Shown piece after piece: positions 26,401 to 34,762 of a stretch of DNA of 64,000 nt (positions within the stretch are counted from its first letter, which is position 1; every line of letters starts with the position of its first letter). The notes under the pieces were generated by a model that worked only from the letters and a program-made list of their open reading frames with translations, was not told the DNA's origin and did not search any database. The stretch covers positions 1 to 64,000 of the forward strand of contig JAFGIY010000065.1 of assembly GCA_016929335.1 (NCBI GenBank), written 5' to 3'. Source of the stretch: Acidobacteriota bacterium. GTDB taxonomy: Bacteria > Acidobacteriota > UBA6911. The translations under genes and the position numbers were made by a program.

Positions 26401-26740
26401 CATCATAGCGGTAGAGTCCATCCTCGGTGCCAACCCATAAAAAGCCTGTGGAGTCCTGCACAATGCGCCGTACGGCGAGATTGCCGAGCCCGGAGTGAGT
26501 GTCGTAGCTTTGAAAAGGGAAAAGGGAACGGGGAAGTCCAGAGGGACGATCGAGAATAGGAGGCAATGGAGACGCGCCGGCATTTTTATCGGATCCTGAG
26601 CTCGACATCGGCAATAGAATAATTGAAGATGTCAGAATGCTCAGGGCAATCCTATGGCATAGTTTTGGGGAGAATGAGCGGAGAAATAGGTGTATGGCTC
26701 CAACGATGGTATTGCACAAGGCTCTTCTTAAGGGCCGCAT
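23495..26740 (-). CDS. membrane diguanylate cyclase with two-component-type propeller sensor
   Basis: The start is taken at ATG 26740 because GGAG lies 7 nt before it. The frame begins with GTG 21 bp earlier. The 1081 residues have an N-terminal membrane segment (about 25-45). About a dozen Reg_prop beta-propeller repeats follow (FLWVGTEDGLYRYDGNKF and variants, about 75-680), then a Y_Y_Y domain (about 690-770) and a TM helix (about 780-800). The C-terminal GGDEF domain has the active-site form GGEEF and an intact inhibitory RxxD site (RETDTTVRWGGEEF, near 925). It should make cyclic di-GMP in response to an extracytoplasmic, perhaps carbohydrate, signal. A hydrophilic C-tail ends the protein. 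Confidence 0.9.
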   Translation of the reverse strand: MRPLRRALCNTIVGAIHLFLRSFSPKLCHRIALSILTSSIILLPMSSSGSDKNAGASPLPPILDRPSGLPRSLFPFQSYDTHSGLGNLAVRRIVQDSTGFLWVGTEDGLYRYDGNKFSGFGLDEGLPSTWISDLLATPEGDLWVCTPQGLAVKNGPEFKTIGKESDELPAGFCRAIIRDGSGVVWVAHNSGLFFRHDNRFKRFTGLPEGQISSIASLPGSSSSILVSTRNNIIRINDFGVVGSLPALPESPETVDSMAVDQSGRIWIHSELKLYCLFPGSDRFQDLSSKLPTISSRGVLTTDRGGRLWVPTDEGISCMVGDQWQHFAIQDGLPTDWARYVFEDREGSLWVASIGVHRLIGRGSWTSWTRAQGLPSDTIWDIYRSRSGQLWVATDKGLCLATPGGWKVLPGTEKSIIRRIYEDKLGRFWLALVPSAILKYDPAMNRLSRYEGASGVSGTRALCIREDGEGNIWAATDGAGLLRYQPDKNSFIREEVPEGTPEETFRFILRDSRGRLWVTGQKGLLLRDRGKWQRFSKKDGLLRNHVSYIAELNSGDLCLSYFEPLGIIRFKIKEGKLHVLGQLNQENGLASNKIYLLGEDQKKNLWIGTGKGINVISPHGILHFTKDDGVAGNDIDAMAILADRDGALFIGTSTGLSLYRSDNNFSRIQAPKPIFLGVELGGQPLDPAPGSAQQFSHGHNTFSADYAVLSFLHESQIEFGIRLRGLESEWHNTRIRESRYPGLTPGYYVYEVRSRIGSGPWSDTATVSFEIRPPWWRTWPAIAAWLILIASASFIGFRWRLQHLRNRTRQLELLVSARTNELAAANSDLERLSITDPLTGLKNRRFLEFSICEDLARIRRTLQLIQREPSANTEEAVSIGFLLIDIDYFKQVNDSLGHAAGDRVLRQMGSVLSSAVRETDTTVRWGGEEFLVLARGSKENDSAVLAERIRSKIASTAFAVSEEKNIRLTCSLGFASWPLFNSEPDALGWQEILSLADRCLYLAKNSGRNAWTGIAARPDYKGSITTEALNDLWEAEERGIIDILSFTTSDEKPQQYPPASRESQGKATPPDPSASKLMSKPQ

Positions 26741-27069
26741 CAAACGCTCCACTCCGGACACGCCTATGGACTTTACCCAGTTCTTTTCGGCTCATGTCCG
26801 ACGACACATGAGCGGATAGAATGGGTTTGTTCATCTTTTTACGGATGTCTTAAAAGCGAGACAGTTGCGGGCTTTCCAGGGATATTCTTCTGAGATGGTT
26901 TTCTTATTGAAAAAGAAGATTTTATGGGTTTTGACCATGGCCGGTCCGGTTGGCAGGTTTTGGATCCGTTTCCGCCGAAGCCGGGGCGCCGCTAACGCCG
27001 TGAGATGTGATCGAGTCTAAGATCCCTGTTAGAAGTCCTCGCTTCAGGACATGGCTGACAATGCGGGTA

Positions 27070-27112
27070 TTTTCGTTCTGGCTGCAAGGAATGATCCCGG
27101 GAAAGAGGTCCC
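27070..27112. repeat. copy of a 40-bp dispersed motif also found at 41577-41614
   Basis: Both copies share TTTTCGTTCTG, a purine-rich middle (GGAATG or GGGATG) and GGGAAAGAGGT in the same order and at similar spacing. The second copy is within the imuB-dnaE2 spacer. Confidence 0.5.
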
Positions 27113-27138
27113 CAATTCTCTGTCCTCGGCATGGATTA

Positions 27139-27166
27139 AGCGTAAAAGGCGCAAGAGCGCTTACGC
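27139..27166 (-). terminator. hairpin downstream of the ferritin-like gene
   Basis: GCGTAA pairs with TTACGC and GGCGC with GCGC, forming a compact stem-loop about 70 bp past the stop of the minus-strand gene. It lacks a clear poly-U run, so termination is a guess. Confidence 0.35.
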
Positions 27167-27233
27167 AATTCCGGAGACTTTATCGTTCGGATCCAAAATT
27201 TTTGAAAACAGCCTGATAATTCGCGAGACCGAA

Positions 27234-27746
27234 TTATCTGGTTTTCCCGAGTCCGCGTCCGACCATGAGTTCGAGGTCTTCCTGAAGCGACTGGAGGTCC
27301 TCTTCGTGCTCCACTTCCTGTTCAAGGATGGTAAGCGCAATATTGTATGTCACCATATCCTTGTCTTTTGTGGCATCCATGAGATTTTTGTATGTGGTGA
27401 TGGCGCATTGTTCGCCGGCAATATTTTGAGCAAGCAGCACCGCCACATAAGGATCTTCAGGCGCATCGTAGGCGCACGGGCTCAAATCGTACCAATCCCG
27501 TGGATTGGTGACAGGCGTGCCTCCGAGTTGTACGATGCGGTTTGCCAGCAACACCGCATGATTCAGCTCTTCCGTTGCGTGCAGATTGAGTTCAGCGGCG
27601 ACGGCGTCTTTCATGGGGCCTTTAATGACTTTTGCTCCGAGCCAGTACTGATAGTAGGCAAACCACTCGCTGGCAAATGCGGCGTTTAAGAGCTGAAGCA
27701 ATTCCTCTACATCCATCCCGACTATCTCGCGTCCTCTTGTGCCCAT
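27234..27746 (-). CDS. ferritin-like di-iron/Dps-like protein
   Basis: The 170 residues are four helices long with conserved iron-ligand-type residues. These are EWFAYYQYWLGAKVI (about 27-41), ELNLHATEELNHAVLLANRI (about 52-71), GEQCAITTYKNLMDAT (about 110-125) and EQEVEHEEDLQSLQEDLE (about 142-159). It resembles the ferritin-like family near Dps, probably storing or oxidising iron and limiting oxidative damage. GAGAGGAGC lies just before the ATG. It is monocistronic. Confidence 0.8.
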   Translation of the reverse strand: MGTRGREIVGMDVEELLQLLNAAFASEWFAYYQYWLGAKVIKGPMKDAVAAELNLHATEELNHAVLLANRIVQLGGTPVTNPRDWYDLSPCAYDAPEDPYVAVLLAQNIAGEQCAITTYKNLMDATKDKDMVTYNIALTILEQEVEHEEDLQSLQEDLELMVGRGLGKTR

Positions 27747-28094
27747 AAGCTCCTCTCAATTCAATTGCTGCTTTTGTTTCGAAGTTAACCATAAGGCTTA
27801 TCATTCTTTTAACAGCCGCACGGCTTAATATATCATTCGCTGCATGACTCCGAAATGGAACATTTATGCTTTCGCTGCGAGAAAAATCGGGATCGTCCCC
27901 TATCGTTTTCGACCCCGATCATGATCCAGGCCTTGATAACCATGGCTCGATCGACGATTGCGAAGTATGAATTTCACTGAGACAGTGCTTCCCATTTCTC
28001 CTTGTGCATGTTCGGGGATTGTCCTATAAGTTATAGGCTCGGCTCCACAGGATGAAGCAGAATCTGTAAACGAGGCCGAAGGAGAATCGCGATC
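27747..28094. other. 348-bp divergent region between ferritin-like gene and lysA
   Basis: No gene is visible here. The hairpin at 27886-27919 sits in it. A lysine riboswitch upstream of lysA was looked for and was not recognisable. AAGGAGA precedes the lysA ATG at 28095. Confidence 0.5.
27886..27919. repeat. inverted repeat ATCGGGATCG / CGACCCCGAT
   Basis: ATCGGGATCG (27886-27895) faces CGACCCCGAT (27910-27919) with a 14-bp loop. The same right arm appears in the hairpin after rho at about 16237-16246, so this may be a third small repeat family in the genome. Confidence 0.55.
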
Positions 28095-29366
28095 ATGCAC
28101 CACTTCCATTACCAGGGTGATGAGCTTTGCTGTGAAAACATCCCTCTCAGAAAAATTGCCGGGCAGGTGGGAACCCCCTGTTATGTTTATAGCTGCGCAA
28201 CGCTGAAGCACCACTTTGCGGTTTTTGACGGCGCATTCCACGGAATGCCTCATTTGATATGCTATTCGGTAAAAGCAAACGGCAATATCGCCATACTGGG
28301 TCTTTTCGCGGCGCTTGGAGGAGGCGCCGATATAGTTTCGGGCGGTGAGCTTTTCAGAGCGCGCCGCGCGGGGATTTCTGCCGATCGGATTGTCTATTCC
28401 GGCGTGGGAAAAACTCAGGCGGAGATCGATTACGCTCTTCGCGAAAATATCCTGATGTTCAATATAGAGTCCACTCAGGAACTGGAAGCAATAAGCCGCC
28501 GCGCAGCAGTTCTGGGTTTGAAGGCGAGAATCGCGCTTCGCGTAAATCCGGACGTCGATCCTAAAACCCACCCCTATATCTCCACCGGACTCAAGAAGAA
28601 CAAATTTGGGATTGATATCGAGCAAGCCATACAGGCTTACGAGCATGCAAGAGATCTCAAGAGCATTGAAGTGGTCGGCATTGATTGCCATATCGGGAGT
28701 CAGCTGACCGAAATCTCGCCGTTCATCGAAGCCCTGGAACGATTGAAGCTGCTGGCAAGCCGTCTGGAGCAGATGGGAATCCGCATCCAGTATGTAGATC
28801 TCGGCGGCGGGCTTGGAATTCCCTACCGCGAGGAAGAACCGCCTCATCCGCGCGAATATGCAAAAGCCATCATCGAGCGGCTGAAGGATTTGCCCTTTAA
28901 GCTGATCCTGGAACCCGGCCGAGTCATTGTGGGAAACGCAGGCTTGCTTTTGACGGAGGTCCTTTACATCAAGAAGACGCCGAGCAAGGAATTTATCATT
29001 GTGGATGCCGGTATGAACGATCTGGTCCGACCCAGCCTATACGGTTCTTATCACGAAATTGAGCCCGTGCTCAAAAACCAACGGGAACCCCGAGTGGTGG
29101 ATGTCGTGGGCCCGATCTGTGAGTCTTCGGATTTTATTGCACGTGACCGCAGTCTGCCGATGATGCAGCAGGGAGAGATACTCGCCGTCATGAGTGCCGG
29201 CGCCTATGGGTTTTCGATGGCATCCAACTACAATTCGAGAAACCGCGCGGCCGAGGTGTTGGTTGACGGAGACCGGTTTCACGTGATTCGAAAACGTGAA
29301 TCATGGGAGGATCTGATTCGCGGGGAAACGATGCCGGAGTTCATTAAAGGAGCGGCTGGCCAATGA
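28095..29366 (+). CDS. lysA: diaminopimelate decarboxylase
   Basis: The enzyme removes CO2 from meso-diaminopimelate to give lysine. Its 423 residues include the pyridoxal-phosphate lysine K60 in ICYSVKANGN, the glycine-rich phosphate site DLGGGLGIPY (about 235-245), the EPGR motif (about 275) and the C-terminal substrate-binding cysteine region (PICESSDF, about 340) with GAYGFSMASNYNSR. AGGAG lies before the ATG. The gene is translationally coupled with dapF, whose ATG overlaps its TGA. Confidence 0.97.
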   Translation: MHHFHYQGDELCCENIPLRKIAGQVGTPCYVYSCATLKHHFAVFDGAFHGMPHLICYSVKANGNIAILGLFAALGGGADIVSGGELFRARRAGISADRIVYSGVGKTQAEIDYALRENILMFNIESTQELEAISRRAAVLGLKARIALRVNPDVDPKTHPYISTGLKKNKFGIDIEQAIQAYEHARDLKSIEVVGIDCHIGSQLTEISPFIEALERLKLLASRLEQMGIRIQYVDLGGGLGIPYREEEPPHPREYAKAIIERLKDLPFKLILEPGRVIVGNAGLLLTEVLYIKKTPSKEFIIVDAGMNDLVRPSLYGSYHEIEPVLKNQREPRVVDVVGPICESSDFIARDRSLPMMQQGEILAVMSAGAYGFSMASNYNSRNRAAEVLVDGDRFHVIRKRESWEDLIRGETMPEFIKGAAGQ

Positions 29367-30235
29367 ATCAGAACAAGCAGCAGCGTATGCATTTTTTCAA
29401 GATGACCGGCGCAGGCAACGACTTCATCTTGATTGATAACAGACAAAAGATTGTGGACTCGGATCACTGTCAGACCTTTGTTCGCCATGCGTGCCGGCAT
29501 AAGCTTTCCGTCGGCGCGGACGGCATGATACTGATCGAAAATGATCCTGAGGTGGATTTCAAATGGCGGTTTTTCAATGCCGACGGCAGCGAGGCGGAGA
29601 TGTGCGGAAACGGCGCCCGCTGCGCCGCACGATTTGTCCATTTGACGGGAATTGTCAAAAAGAACCGGATGTCTTTTCGCACTCTGGCCGGCATAATCAG
29701 CGCCGAGCTGCTGGGCAGCCGGATTAAAGTGCAGATGACGGCTCCCCACAGTTTTCAAACGGATCTGAATCTCGAAGCCGAAGGCCGGAGTTTTGCCCTT
29801 GATTTCATCAATACGGGCGTTCCTCACGCTGTCTGCTTTGCCGGAGATGAGAGTGAACTGGAACGAACGGATGTCCTGCGCTGGGGGCATGCGCTCCGAT
29901 TTCATCCCCATTTTCAGCCTGCCGGTACAAACGTAAATTTTGTTTATGTGCAGGATTCTCACCACATAATTGTCAGAACATATGAACGCGGCGTCGAGGG
30001 AGAGACTCTCGCCTGCGGCACCGGCTGCATTGCCTCAAGCCTGATCAGCGCAGCCCGACACCGTGCGGCGCCTCCCGTTAATGTATTAACAAGGGGTGGT
30101 GAAACGCTGACGATCTACTTTGAAATGTCCGGCGGAAAGCAAACCCTTGCCGATGCAAGGTTTGCGGAGGTCTATCTTGAGGGGGAGGCCAGAGTTGCTT
30201 ATGAAGCGGACCTCTGGACTGAAACACTCCAATAG
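29363..30235 (+). CDS. dapF: diaminopimelate epimerase
   Basis: This enzyme converts LL- to meso-diaminopimelate, the precursor of both lysine and peptidoglycan cross-links. The 290 residues carry the two catalytic cysteines in MCGNGARCAARF (C81) and LACGTGCIASS (C218). The GAGND motif lies at about residues 16-20. The length is normal. It overlaps lysA by 4 bp (ATGA). Although dapF acts before lysA in the pathway, the gene order is reversed. Confidence 0.97.
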   Translation: MNQNKQQRMHFFKMTGAGNDFILIDNRQKIVDSDHCQTFVRHACRHKLSVGADGMILIENDPEVDFKWRFFNADGSEAEMCGNGARCAARFVHLTGIVKKNRMSFRTLAGIISAELLGSRIKVQMTAPHSFQTDLNLEAEGRSFALDFINTGVPHAVCFAGDESELERTDVLRWGHALRFHPHFQPAGTNVNFVYVQDSHHIIVRTYERGVEGETLACGTGCIASSLISAARHRAAPPVNVLTRGGETLTIYFEMSGGKQTLADARFAEVYLEGEARVAYEADLWTETLQ

Positions 30236-30266
30236 GAAAAAGCCGTTGGCTGCAAGAATTCAAGAC

Positions 30267-30692
30267 TTACGCCAGATGAGGGGCCAGATGTTCGAGTAGA
30301 GCATCCTTCGATATTGCTCCCACGAGAGTTTCCACCGGCTGTCCATTCTTAAATAAAATCATCGTTGGAATACTCCGGATATTGAATCGCTCCGCCGTCG
30401 TCGGATTGTGGTCCACATTGATTTTTACCAGCTTGATATGCCCGGCCCTGTCGCGGGCCACGTCATCCAGAACAGGCGCGGTTATGCGGCAGGGAGCGCA
30501 CCATTCAGCCCAGAAATCAACGAGAACGGGAATAGAGGTTTCCAGCTCTTTGCGAAAGCTGATGTCCGATCCGGTGATGATCCATGGCAAAGCGCTCTTG
30601 CATTTGCCGCAGACCGGCATCTGGTCGGCTGCCGGATTTCCAAGGCGATTGCTGGCGCCACATTGGGAACACATGACAAGGGATTCTTCCAT
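30267..30692 (-). CDS. trxC: thioredoxin 2 (zinc-ribbon thioredoxin)
   Basis: This 141-residue protein has an N-terminal zinc ribbon (C8, C11, C28, C31) followed by a thioredoxin fold with active site WCAPC (C65, C68). It keeps the cis-proline loop IRSIPTMILFKNGQ. This is the TrxC layout, a cytoplasmic oxidative-stress disulfide reductase, with Ala in place of the usual Gly in WCGPC. GAGG precedes the ATG. It converges on dapF with 31 bp between stop codons. Confidence 0.93.
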   Translation of the reverse strand: MEESLVMCSQCGASNRLGNPAADQMPVCGKCKSALPWIITGSDISFRKELETSIPVLVDFWAEWCAPCRITAPVLDDVARDRAGHIKLVKINVDHNPTTAERFNIRSIPTMILFKNGQPVETLVGAISKDALLEHLAPHLA

Positions 30693-30750
30693 AGGCCATC
30701 CTCTCCATTCGCTACATACCCCGCAACAATAGCAGGCATGTAATTACAAT

Positions 30751-31659
30751 TTAATCCTTGAGCAGATTCCTTGCAAGGAACAGCACATTGGCAGGGCGTT
30801 CTGCAAGCCGTCTCATGAAATAGGGATACCAGCGCCGCCCGTATGGGATATAAATGCGAACATTGTAGCCTTCCTGTACCAGCTTCAATTGAAGGTCACG
30901 GCGGATCCCGTAGAGCATCTGGAACTCAAAACGGCCGCTGGAAATATTTTGCCGGTGCGCGTATTCCCTGGCGGCTTCAATCATCCGTTCGTCATGCGTG
31001 GCAATCGCATGATAGGATTTGCTGCTTAAAAGCATCTTCATGAGATTTACGAAATTGTCGTCGACTTCCTTTTTCTTCCGAAAAGCAACGCTTTCCGGCT
31101 CCAGATAGGCGCCTTTCACCAGTCTGATGCTGATGCCCCGCTCCAGCAACCGGCGCATGTCCTGCTCGCTGCGATAGAGATAGGATTGGATTACGGCCCC
31201 TGTATTCCCCAGCTTCTCATAGGCATCCTCGACAATATCGAGCGTGTTTTGGGTGTATGGGCTGTCCTCCATATCTACGCGGACAAAGATGCCTTTTCCC
31301 AGAGCGCATTCAGCAATTTGAAGGAGATTCCGGCGGCTGAGTTCCGGATCGAGAGTGAGCCCAAGCTGAGTTAGTTTGACCGAGATGTTGCAGCGCATCT
31401 GTTCCGCAAAGATCCTGTCCAGAATCCCGGCAATTTCCCGGCACGCATTCGCCGCGTCCTCTTTGGTCAGAGTGTTCTCCCCCAGCAAATCCAGCGTGCC
31501 GGTCATGTTCTGCTGATTAACCCGCTGCACGGCTTTGACGGCGTCATCCAGGCTTTCTCCGGCGACAAAACGCAAAGCAGCCTTGCGAAGAATCCCGAAT
31601 TTCATGGCAAAATTCTTGAAACCTTCCTGTTTGGCCAGAAAGAGGAAGATGGCCCGCAT
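30751..31659 (-). CDS. proline dehydrogenase
   Basis: The 302 residues form a single PutA-type TIM barrel, as in the monofunctional Gram-positive/Deinococcus proline dehydrogenases rather than the long PutA. Recognisable parts are FVRVDMEDSPYTQNTLDIVE (about 127) and RLVKGAYLEPESVAFRKK (about 178). The C-terminal FAD and substrate-binding region has FEFQMLYGIRRDLQ and VRIYIPYGRRWYPYFMRRL. It oxidises proline to pyrroline-5-carboxylate, using a membrane quinone. No P5C dehydrogenase (PutA C-domain) gene is beside it. Confidence 0.92.
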   Translation of the reverse strand: MRAIFLFLAKQEGFKNFAMKFGILRKAALRFVAGESLDDAVKAVQRVNQQNMTGTLDLLGENTLTKEDAANACREIAGILDRIFAEQMRCNISVKLTQLGLTLDPELSRRNLLQIAECALGKGIFVRVDMEDSPYTQNTLDIVEDAYEKLGNTGAVIQSYLYRSEQDMRRLLERGISIRLVKGAYLEPESVAFRKKKEVDDNFVNLMKMLLSSKSYHAIATHDERMIEAAREYAHRQNISSGRFEFQMLYGIRRDLQLKLVQEGYNVRIYIPYGRRWYPYFMRRLAERPANVLFLARNLLKD

Positions 31660-31698
31660 AGGGGATAGCCTCCACCGCTGCCGCCATTGTATCAGAAG

Positions 31699-31860
31699 CA
31701 GTCGGCAGTGGGCAGTGGGCAGTCGGCAGTGGGTAGTCGGCAGTTGCTAAGATCAACTATCGGCTATCCACTACCCACTATCCACTACCCACTATCCACT
31801 GTCCACTATCCACTGCCGACTGCCGACTGCCGACTAACGACTGCAGTGTTGACTGCCGAC
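31699..31860. repeat. heptad-period inverted repeat array, CAGTCGG/CCACTAT class
   Basis: The left arm (31699-31745) repeats CAGTCGG, CAGTGGG and TAGTCGG units every 7 bp. The right arm (about 31758-31860) begins with CCACTAT/CCACTAC units and passes into CGACTGC and CGACTAA units. The array is between the proline dehydrogenase and LON-domain genes, near their divergent starts, and ends about 17 nt from the ATG at 31887. It is not a CRISPR array, since there are no spacers. Confidence 0.9.
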
Positions 31861-31886
31861 CGGCAACTGACTAATATCGATTCGAA

Positions 31887-32543
31887 ATGATTGTTCCACT
31901 TTTCCCACTGCCCAATGTTGTGCTTTTTCCCAAAACGCCGATGCCTCTCTACATTTTTGAAGAGAGATATCGGATTATGGTTAAGGAAGCCATTGCCGGA
32001 AACAGAGAATTGGTTATAGCGCTTTTGCGGGGTAATGCGGAGACCGGCCACACAAATGTTTCCGCAGTACACGATATCGCCTGCCTCGGCAAAATCGAAA
32101 CATATGAAGAGCTGAAGGACGGCAAGTACAATATTGTGGTCATTGGCATGCATCGCGTTCGCATTGTGCGTGAAATACAGCATTCTCCCTACCGGTTGGT
32201 TGAAGTTGAAAAGCTCGAAGAAAAGGTATCCGATGAACGCTCAAACGAGGTTATAGACCGCCAAAATCACCTGGGAAGCCTTTTTGCCAGATTCACCGAA
32301 TTGGCAACTGGAGTAAAACAGCAGGCTTGGGAACTAATGCCCCAGCTGGATTTCGAATCTCTGGTCAATATGGTGGCTATGACTCTGAACCTTGCAATTG
32401 AACAGAAGCAGGAACTGCTGGAAATCGACGAGACGGCCCAACGATGCGAAATGCTGATACCTGTTCTGCAGCAACAGCTTGATACGCTGATACTCGTGCG
32501 CAGGTTTGAACACATCAAGCCGGAGAATCCTCACTTAAATTAG
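31887..32543 (+). CDS. LON-substrate-binding-domain protein
   Basis: This 218-residue protein starts IVPLFPLPNVVLFPKTPMPL, the hallmark of the LON N-terminal/PUA-like domain. It has the associated ILEERYRIMVKEA and the helical region IDRQNHLGSLFARFTELA. No ATPase or protease domain is present, as in other stand-alone LON-domain proteins whose function is unknown. The start lacks a Shine-Dalgarno sequence, and the repeat array lies shortly upstream. Confidence 0.88.
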   Translation: MIVPLFPLPNVVLFPKTPMPLYIFEERYRIMVKEAIAGNRELVIALLRGNAETGHTNVSAVHDIACLGKIETYEELKDGKYNIVVIGMHRVRIVREIQHSPYRLVEVEKLEEKVSDERSNEVIDRQNHLGSLFARFTELATGVKQQAWELMPQLDFESLVNMVAMTLNLAIEQKQELLEIDETAQRCEMLIPVLQQQLDTLILVRRFEHIKPENPHLN

Positions 32544-32739
32544 CCGGAAGGAAATGAAAAGCCACTGCCGGAGACTGCCTTCCTTTAAAAGAGTTGCCAG
32601 ACTCATCGTGCAGCATGAGGTATTGGGAAAAACGACAACCAAAAAGATCCAGCGGTGTTTATATGCCGGCTGTCATAAATGGGACTGAATCAACCGCGGA
32701 TGGATGGAGCTATTCGCGGCGAATGGACCGGGCAAAGCA

Positions 32740-33489
32740 ATGCAGAATTTAACTGGGAATTCGCGTGTAGCATTAATATCCGGAGGAGTTCGGGGCATTG
32801 GAAGAGCGATTGCCTTAACCCTTGCCCGCGAGGGTTGGGTGATTGCGGCGTGCTATCGGAAGAGCGAAAAGGAAGCCGAGATTCTGCGATCCGAACTGCA
32901 ATCCTGCGAAGCGCAATCCCGGATCCTGCGTGCGGATGTTTCGGATCCCTCTGCCGCGGAAGATCTTGTGCAGCGCATCGAGAGAGAATGCGGCCGCATT
33001 GATGCACTCATCAACTGCATCGGCGCCTATCACCGGATACCTCTGATGCAGGAAAGCGTAGAAGGCTGGCATAGGATGTTTGACAACAACCTCCATCCTG
33101 TTTTCTATTTATGCCGGGCCGCGGCTCCCGGCATGATACAGAGAGGATGGGGAAGAATTATCAATTTCAGCATGGTAAACGCCGACCAGAATGCGGGACA
33201 GCCGTTCGTGACTGCGCACTATATCGCGAAGATCGGAGTCGCCGTTCTGACGCGCTCTTTGGCGAAGGTCCTTGCTCCGCACGGCATTACTGCCAATTCC
33301 ATTTCGCCCGGTTTCATAGAGACCGGCAGCGTGCCGCCGGAGGAGCTATTGCCGTCGTTTCAGAGCATTCCCGCCGGCTATCCGGGCAGCCCGGATGACG
33401 TGGTGACCGCTGTATGCTACCTTCTGTCCGACGAAGCCCACTATGTGAACGGTGCAAATATACAGATAAGCGGCGGCTGGGGAGTGTAG
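32740..33489 (+). CDS. short-chain dehydrogenase/reductase
   Basis: The start at 32740 gives MQNLTGNSRVALISGGVRGI. The frame extends 12 codons upstream. The 249 residues have the Rossmann nucleotide-binding GGVRGIGRAI (about 15-24), the NAG-type segment INCIGAYH, the catalytic Ser-Tyr-Lys region IINFSMVN...AHYIAKIG and the C-terminal ISPGFIETGSVPPEE. The family uses NAD(P)H on unknown alcohols or ketones. It resembles FabG-like enzymes, but the substrate cannot be named. It converges on the acyl-CoA dehydrogenase gene. Confidence 0.87.
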   Translation: MQNLTGNSRVALISGGVRGIGRAIALTLAREGWVIAACYRKSEKEAEILRSELQSCEAQSRILRADVSDPSAAEDLVQRIERECGRIDALINCIGAYHRIPLMQESVEGWHRMFDNNLHPVFYLCRAAAPGMIQRGWGRIINFSMVNADQNAGQPFVTAHYIAKIGVAVLTRSLAKVLAPHGITANSISPGFIETGSVPPEELLPSFQSIPAGYPGSPDDVVTAVCYLLSDEAHYVNGANIQISGGWGV

Positions 33490-33595
33490 CCGGCGCAGTG
33501 CATCCAACAGATCCTTCCGCAAAATGCTGATTCGCCTTGAAAACTGCGTTGCCAATCGCTGGAATAGCCTTCCGGCGGAGGTAAGGCAGACGATC

Positions 33596-34762
33596 TCATG
33601 TCCGCGTCATTTCGCGCAGGATGGCAAGATGCTGGATGTCGTTCGTGCCTTCGTAAATGCGCGTGACGCGTGCATCACGGTAGAGACGCTCAACCGGGAA
33701 GTCGTTGGTGTAGCCGTAGCCGCCAAGTGTCTGGATCGCTTCGGAACAGACCCATTCCGCGGATTCCGAAGCCACCAGCTTGGCCATGCAGGCTTCCTTA
33801 AGACATGGCTTGCGGGCGTCCCGTAGCTGGGCGGAATGCAGAATAAGCTGCCGGGCTGCCTCAATGCGAGTAGCCATTGCCGCCAGGCGGAATCCAACCG
33901 CCTGGTGCTCGATGATGGGTTTGCCGAAGGTGACGCGCTCGCGGGCGTAGTTGAAGGCAACCTCGAATGCCGCCTGCGCGATGCCAACCGCCTGTGCAGC
34001 GATGCCGATTCGACCTTCCTCCAGGTTGGCAAGAGCGATGCTGTAACCCTCACCCTCTTTGCCCAGGCGGAATGCGGCCGGTACGCGCAGATTCTCAAGC
34101 ACGATCTGGCAAGTGTCCGAGGCATGCTGGCCCAGTTTCGATTCTACCCGCCCGACGATATAGCCGGGAGAATCCACCGGAACGATGAAGCCGGTTATGC
34201 CATGGCTGCCCGCTGCGAGATCGGTTTTCGCGAAGATCAGCGCGACGTCGGCATTCTTCCCCGTTGTAATGAACTGCTTGGTGCCGGAGAGCACATAATG
34301 GTCTCCATCACGGCGTGCTCGTGTCGTCATCGCGCCGATGTCAGAGCCGCCCTGCGGCTCGGTCAGGCAGAATGCCGAGAGCATCGTGCCCTGCGCCATC
34401 GGACGCAAAAAGCGTTCCTTCTGATCGGCAGTGCCGAACACGGCAATGGGCATGCACCCGACCGAATTGTGGCCGCTCATGATTGTCGCGCAGGCGGCAT
34501 CGCCTGCGGCAATTTCCTCCAGTGCGACCGCGAGTGATACGACATCGGCGCCAACACCACCCCATTCGACCGGCACGGTCATTCCGAGAAATCCCAACCG
34601 CCCCATTTCCGTCAGCGCGTCACGAGGGAAAATCTTGTTCCGATCCCAGTCGGCGGAATTAGGTTTAAGGTGCCGGCGTGCAAACTGCCGGGCAGTTTCT
34701 CGGATCATGGATTGTTGTTCGCTGAGAATCATGAACACACCATCAGGACGAGCAGACATCAT
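33596..34762 (-). CDS. acyl-CoA dehydrogenase
   Basis: The 388 residues have the acyl-CoA dehydrogenase signature AFCLTEPQGGSDIGAMTT (about 125-142), the FAD-binding QFITTGKNADVALIF and the C-terminal catalytic Glu region IEGTNDIQHLAILREM with VTRIYEGTND. It oxidises an acyl-CoA, passing electrons to an electron-transfer flavoprotein. The start may be the ATG at 34762, overlapping an upstream TGA, or ATG 34732 (MILSEQQSMIR). The gene looks more GC-rich than its neighbours. It converges with the SDR gene. Confidence 0.9.
   Translation of the reverse strand: MMSARPDGVFMILSEQQSMIRETARQFARRHLKPNSADWDRNKIFPRDALTEMGRLGFLGMTVPVEWGGVGADVVSLAVALEEIAAGDAACATIMSGHNSVGCMPIAVFGTADQKERFLRPMAQGTMLSAFCLTEPQGGSDIGAMTTRARRDGDHYVLSGTKQFITTGKNADVALIFAKTDLAAGSHGITGFIVPVDSPGYIVGRVESKLGQHASDTCQIVLENLRVPAAFRLGKEGEGYSIALANLEEGRIGIAAQAVGIAQAAFEVAFNYARERVTFGKPIIEHQAVGFRLAAMATRIEAARQLILHSAQLRDARKPCLKEACMAKLVASESAEWVCSEAIQTLGGYGYTNDFPVERLYRDARVTRIYEGTNDIQHLAILREMTRT

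Larger units (their letters stand above)
26741..27233. other. spacer of about 490 bp between a GGDEF gene and a ferritin-like gene
   Basis: No gene is supported. An open frame on the plus strand around 27051-27689 is the antisense shadow of the ferritin-like gene. At 27070-27112 the sequence resembles 41577-41614. At 27139-27166, GCGTAA..GGCGC..GCGC..TTACGC forms a strong hairpin downstream of the ferritin stop. Confidence 0.5.

Noticed and set aside
27051-27689. 212-codon plus-strand frame
   Set aside because: Most of it lies opposite the ferritin-like gene, which has a conserved helix pattern and a Shine-Dalgarno sequence. The frame is a shadow.
27747-28094. lysine riboswitch upstream of lysA
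   Set aside because: The conserved core and long helices were not found by eye. Only a simple hairpin is present.
31699-31860. CRISPR array
   Set aside because: Units are 7 bp with no unique spacers, arms are inverted and no cas genes are near.
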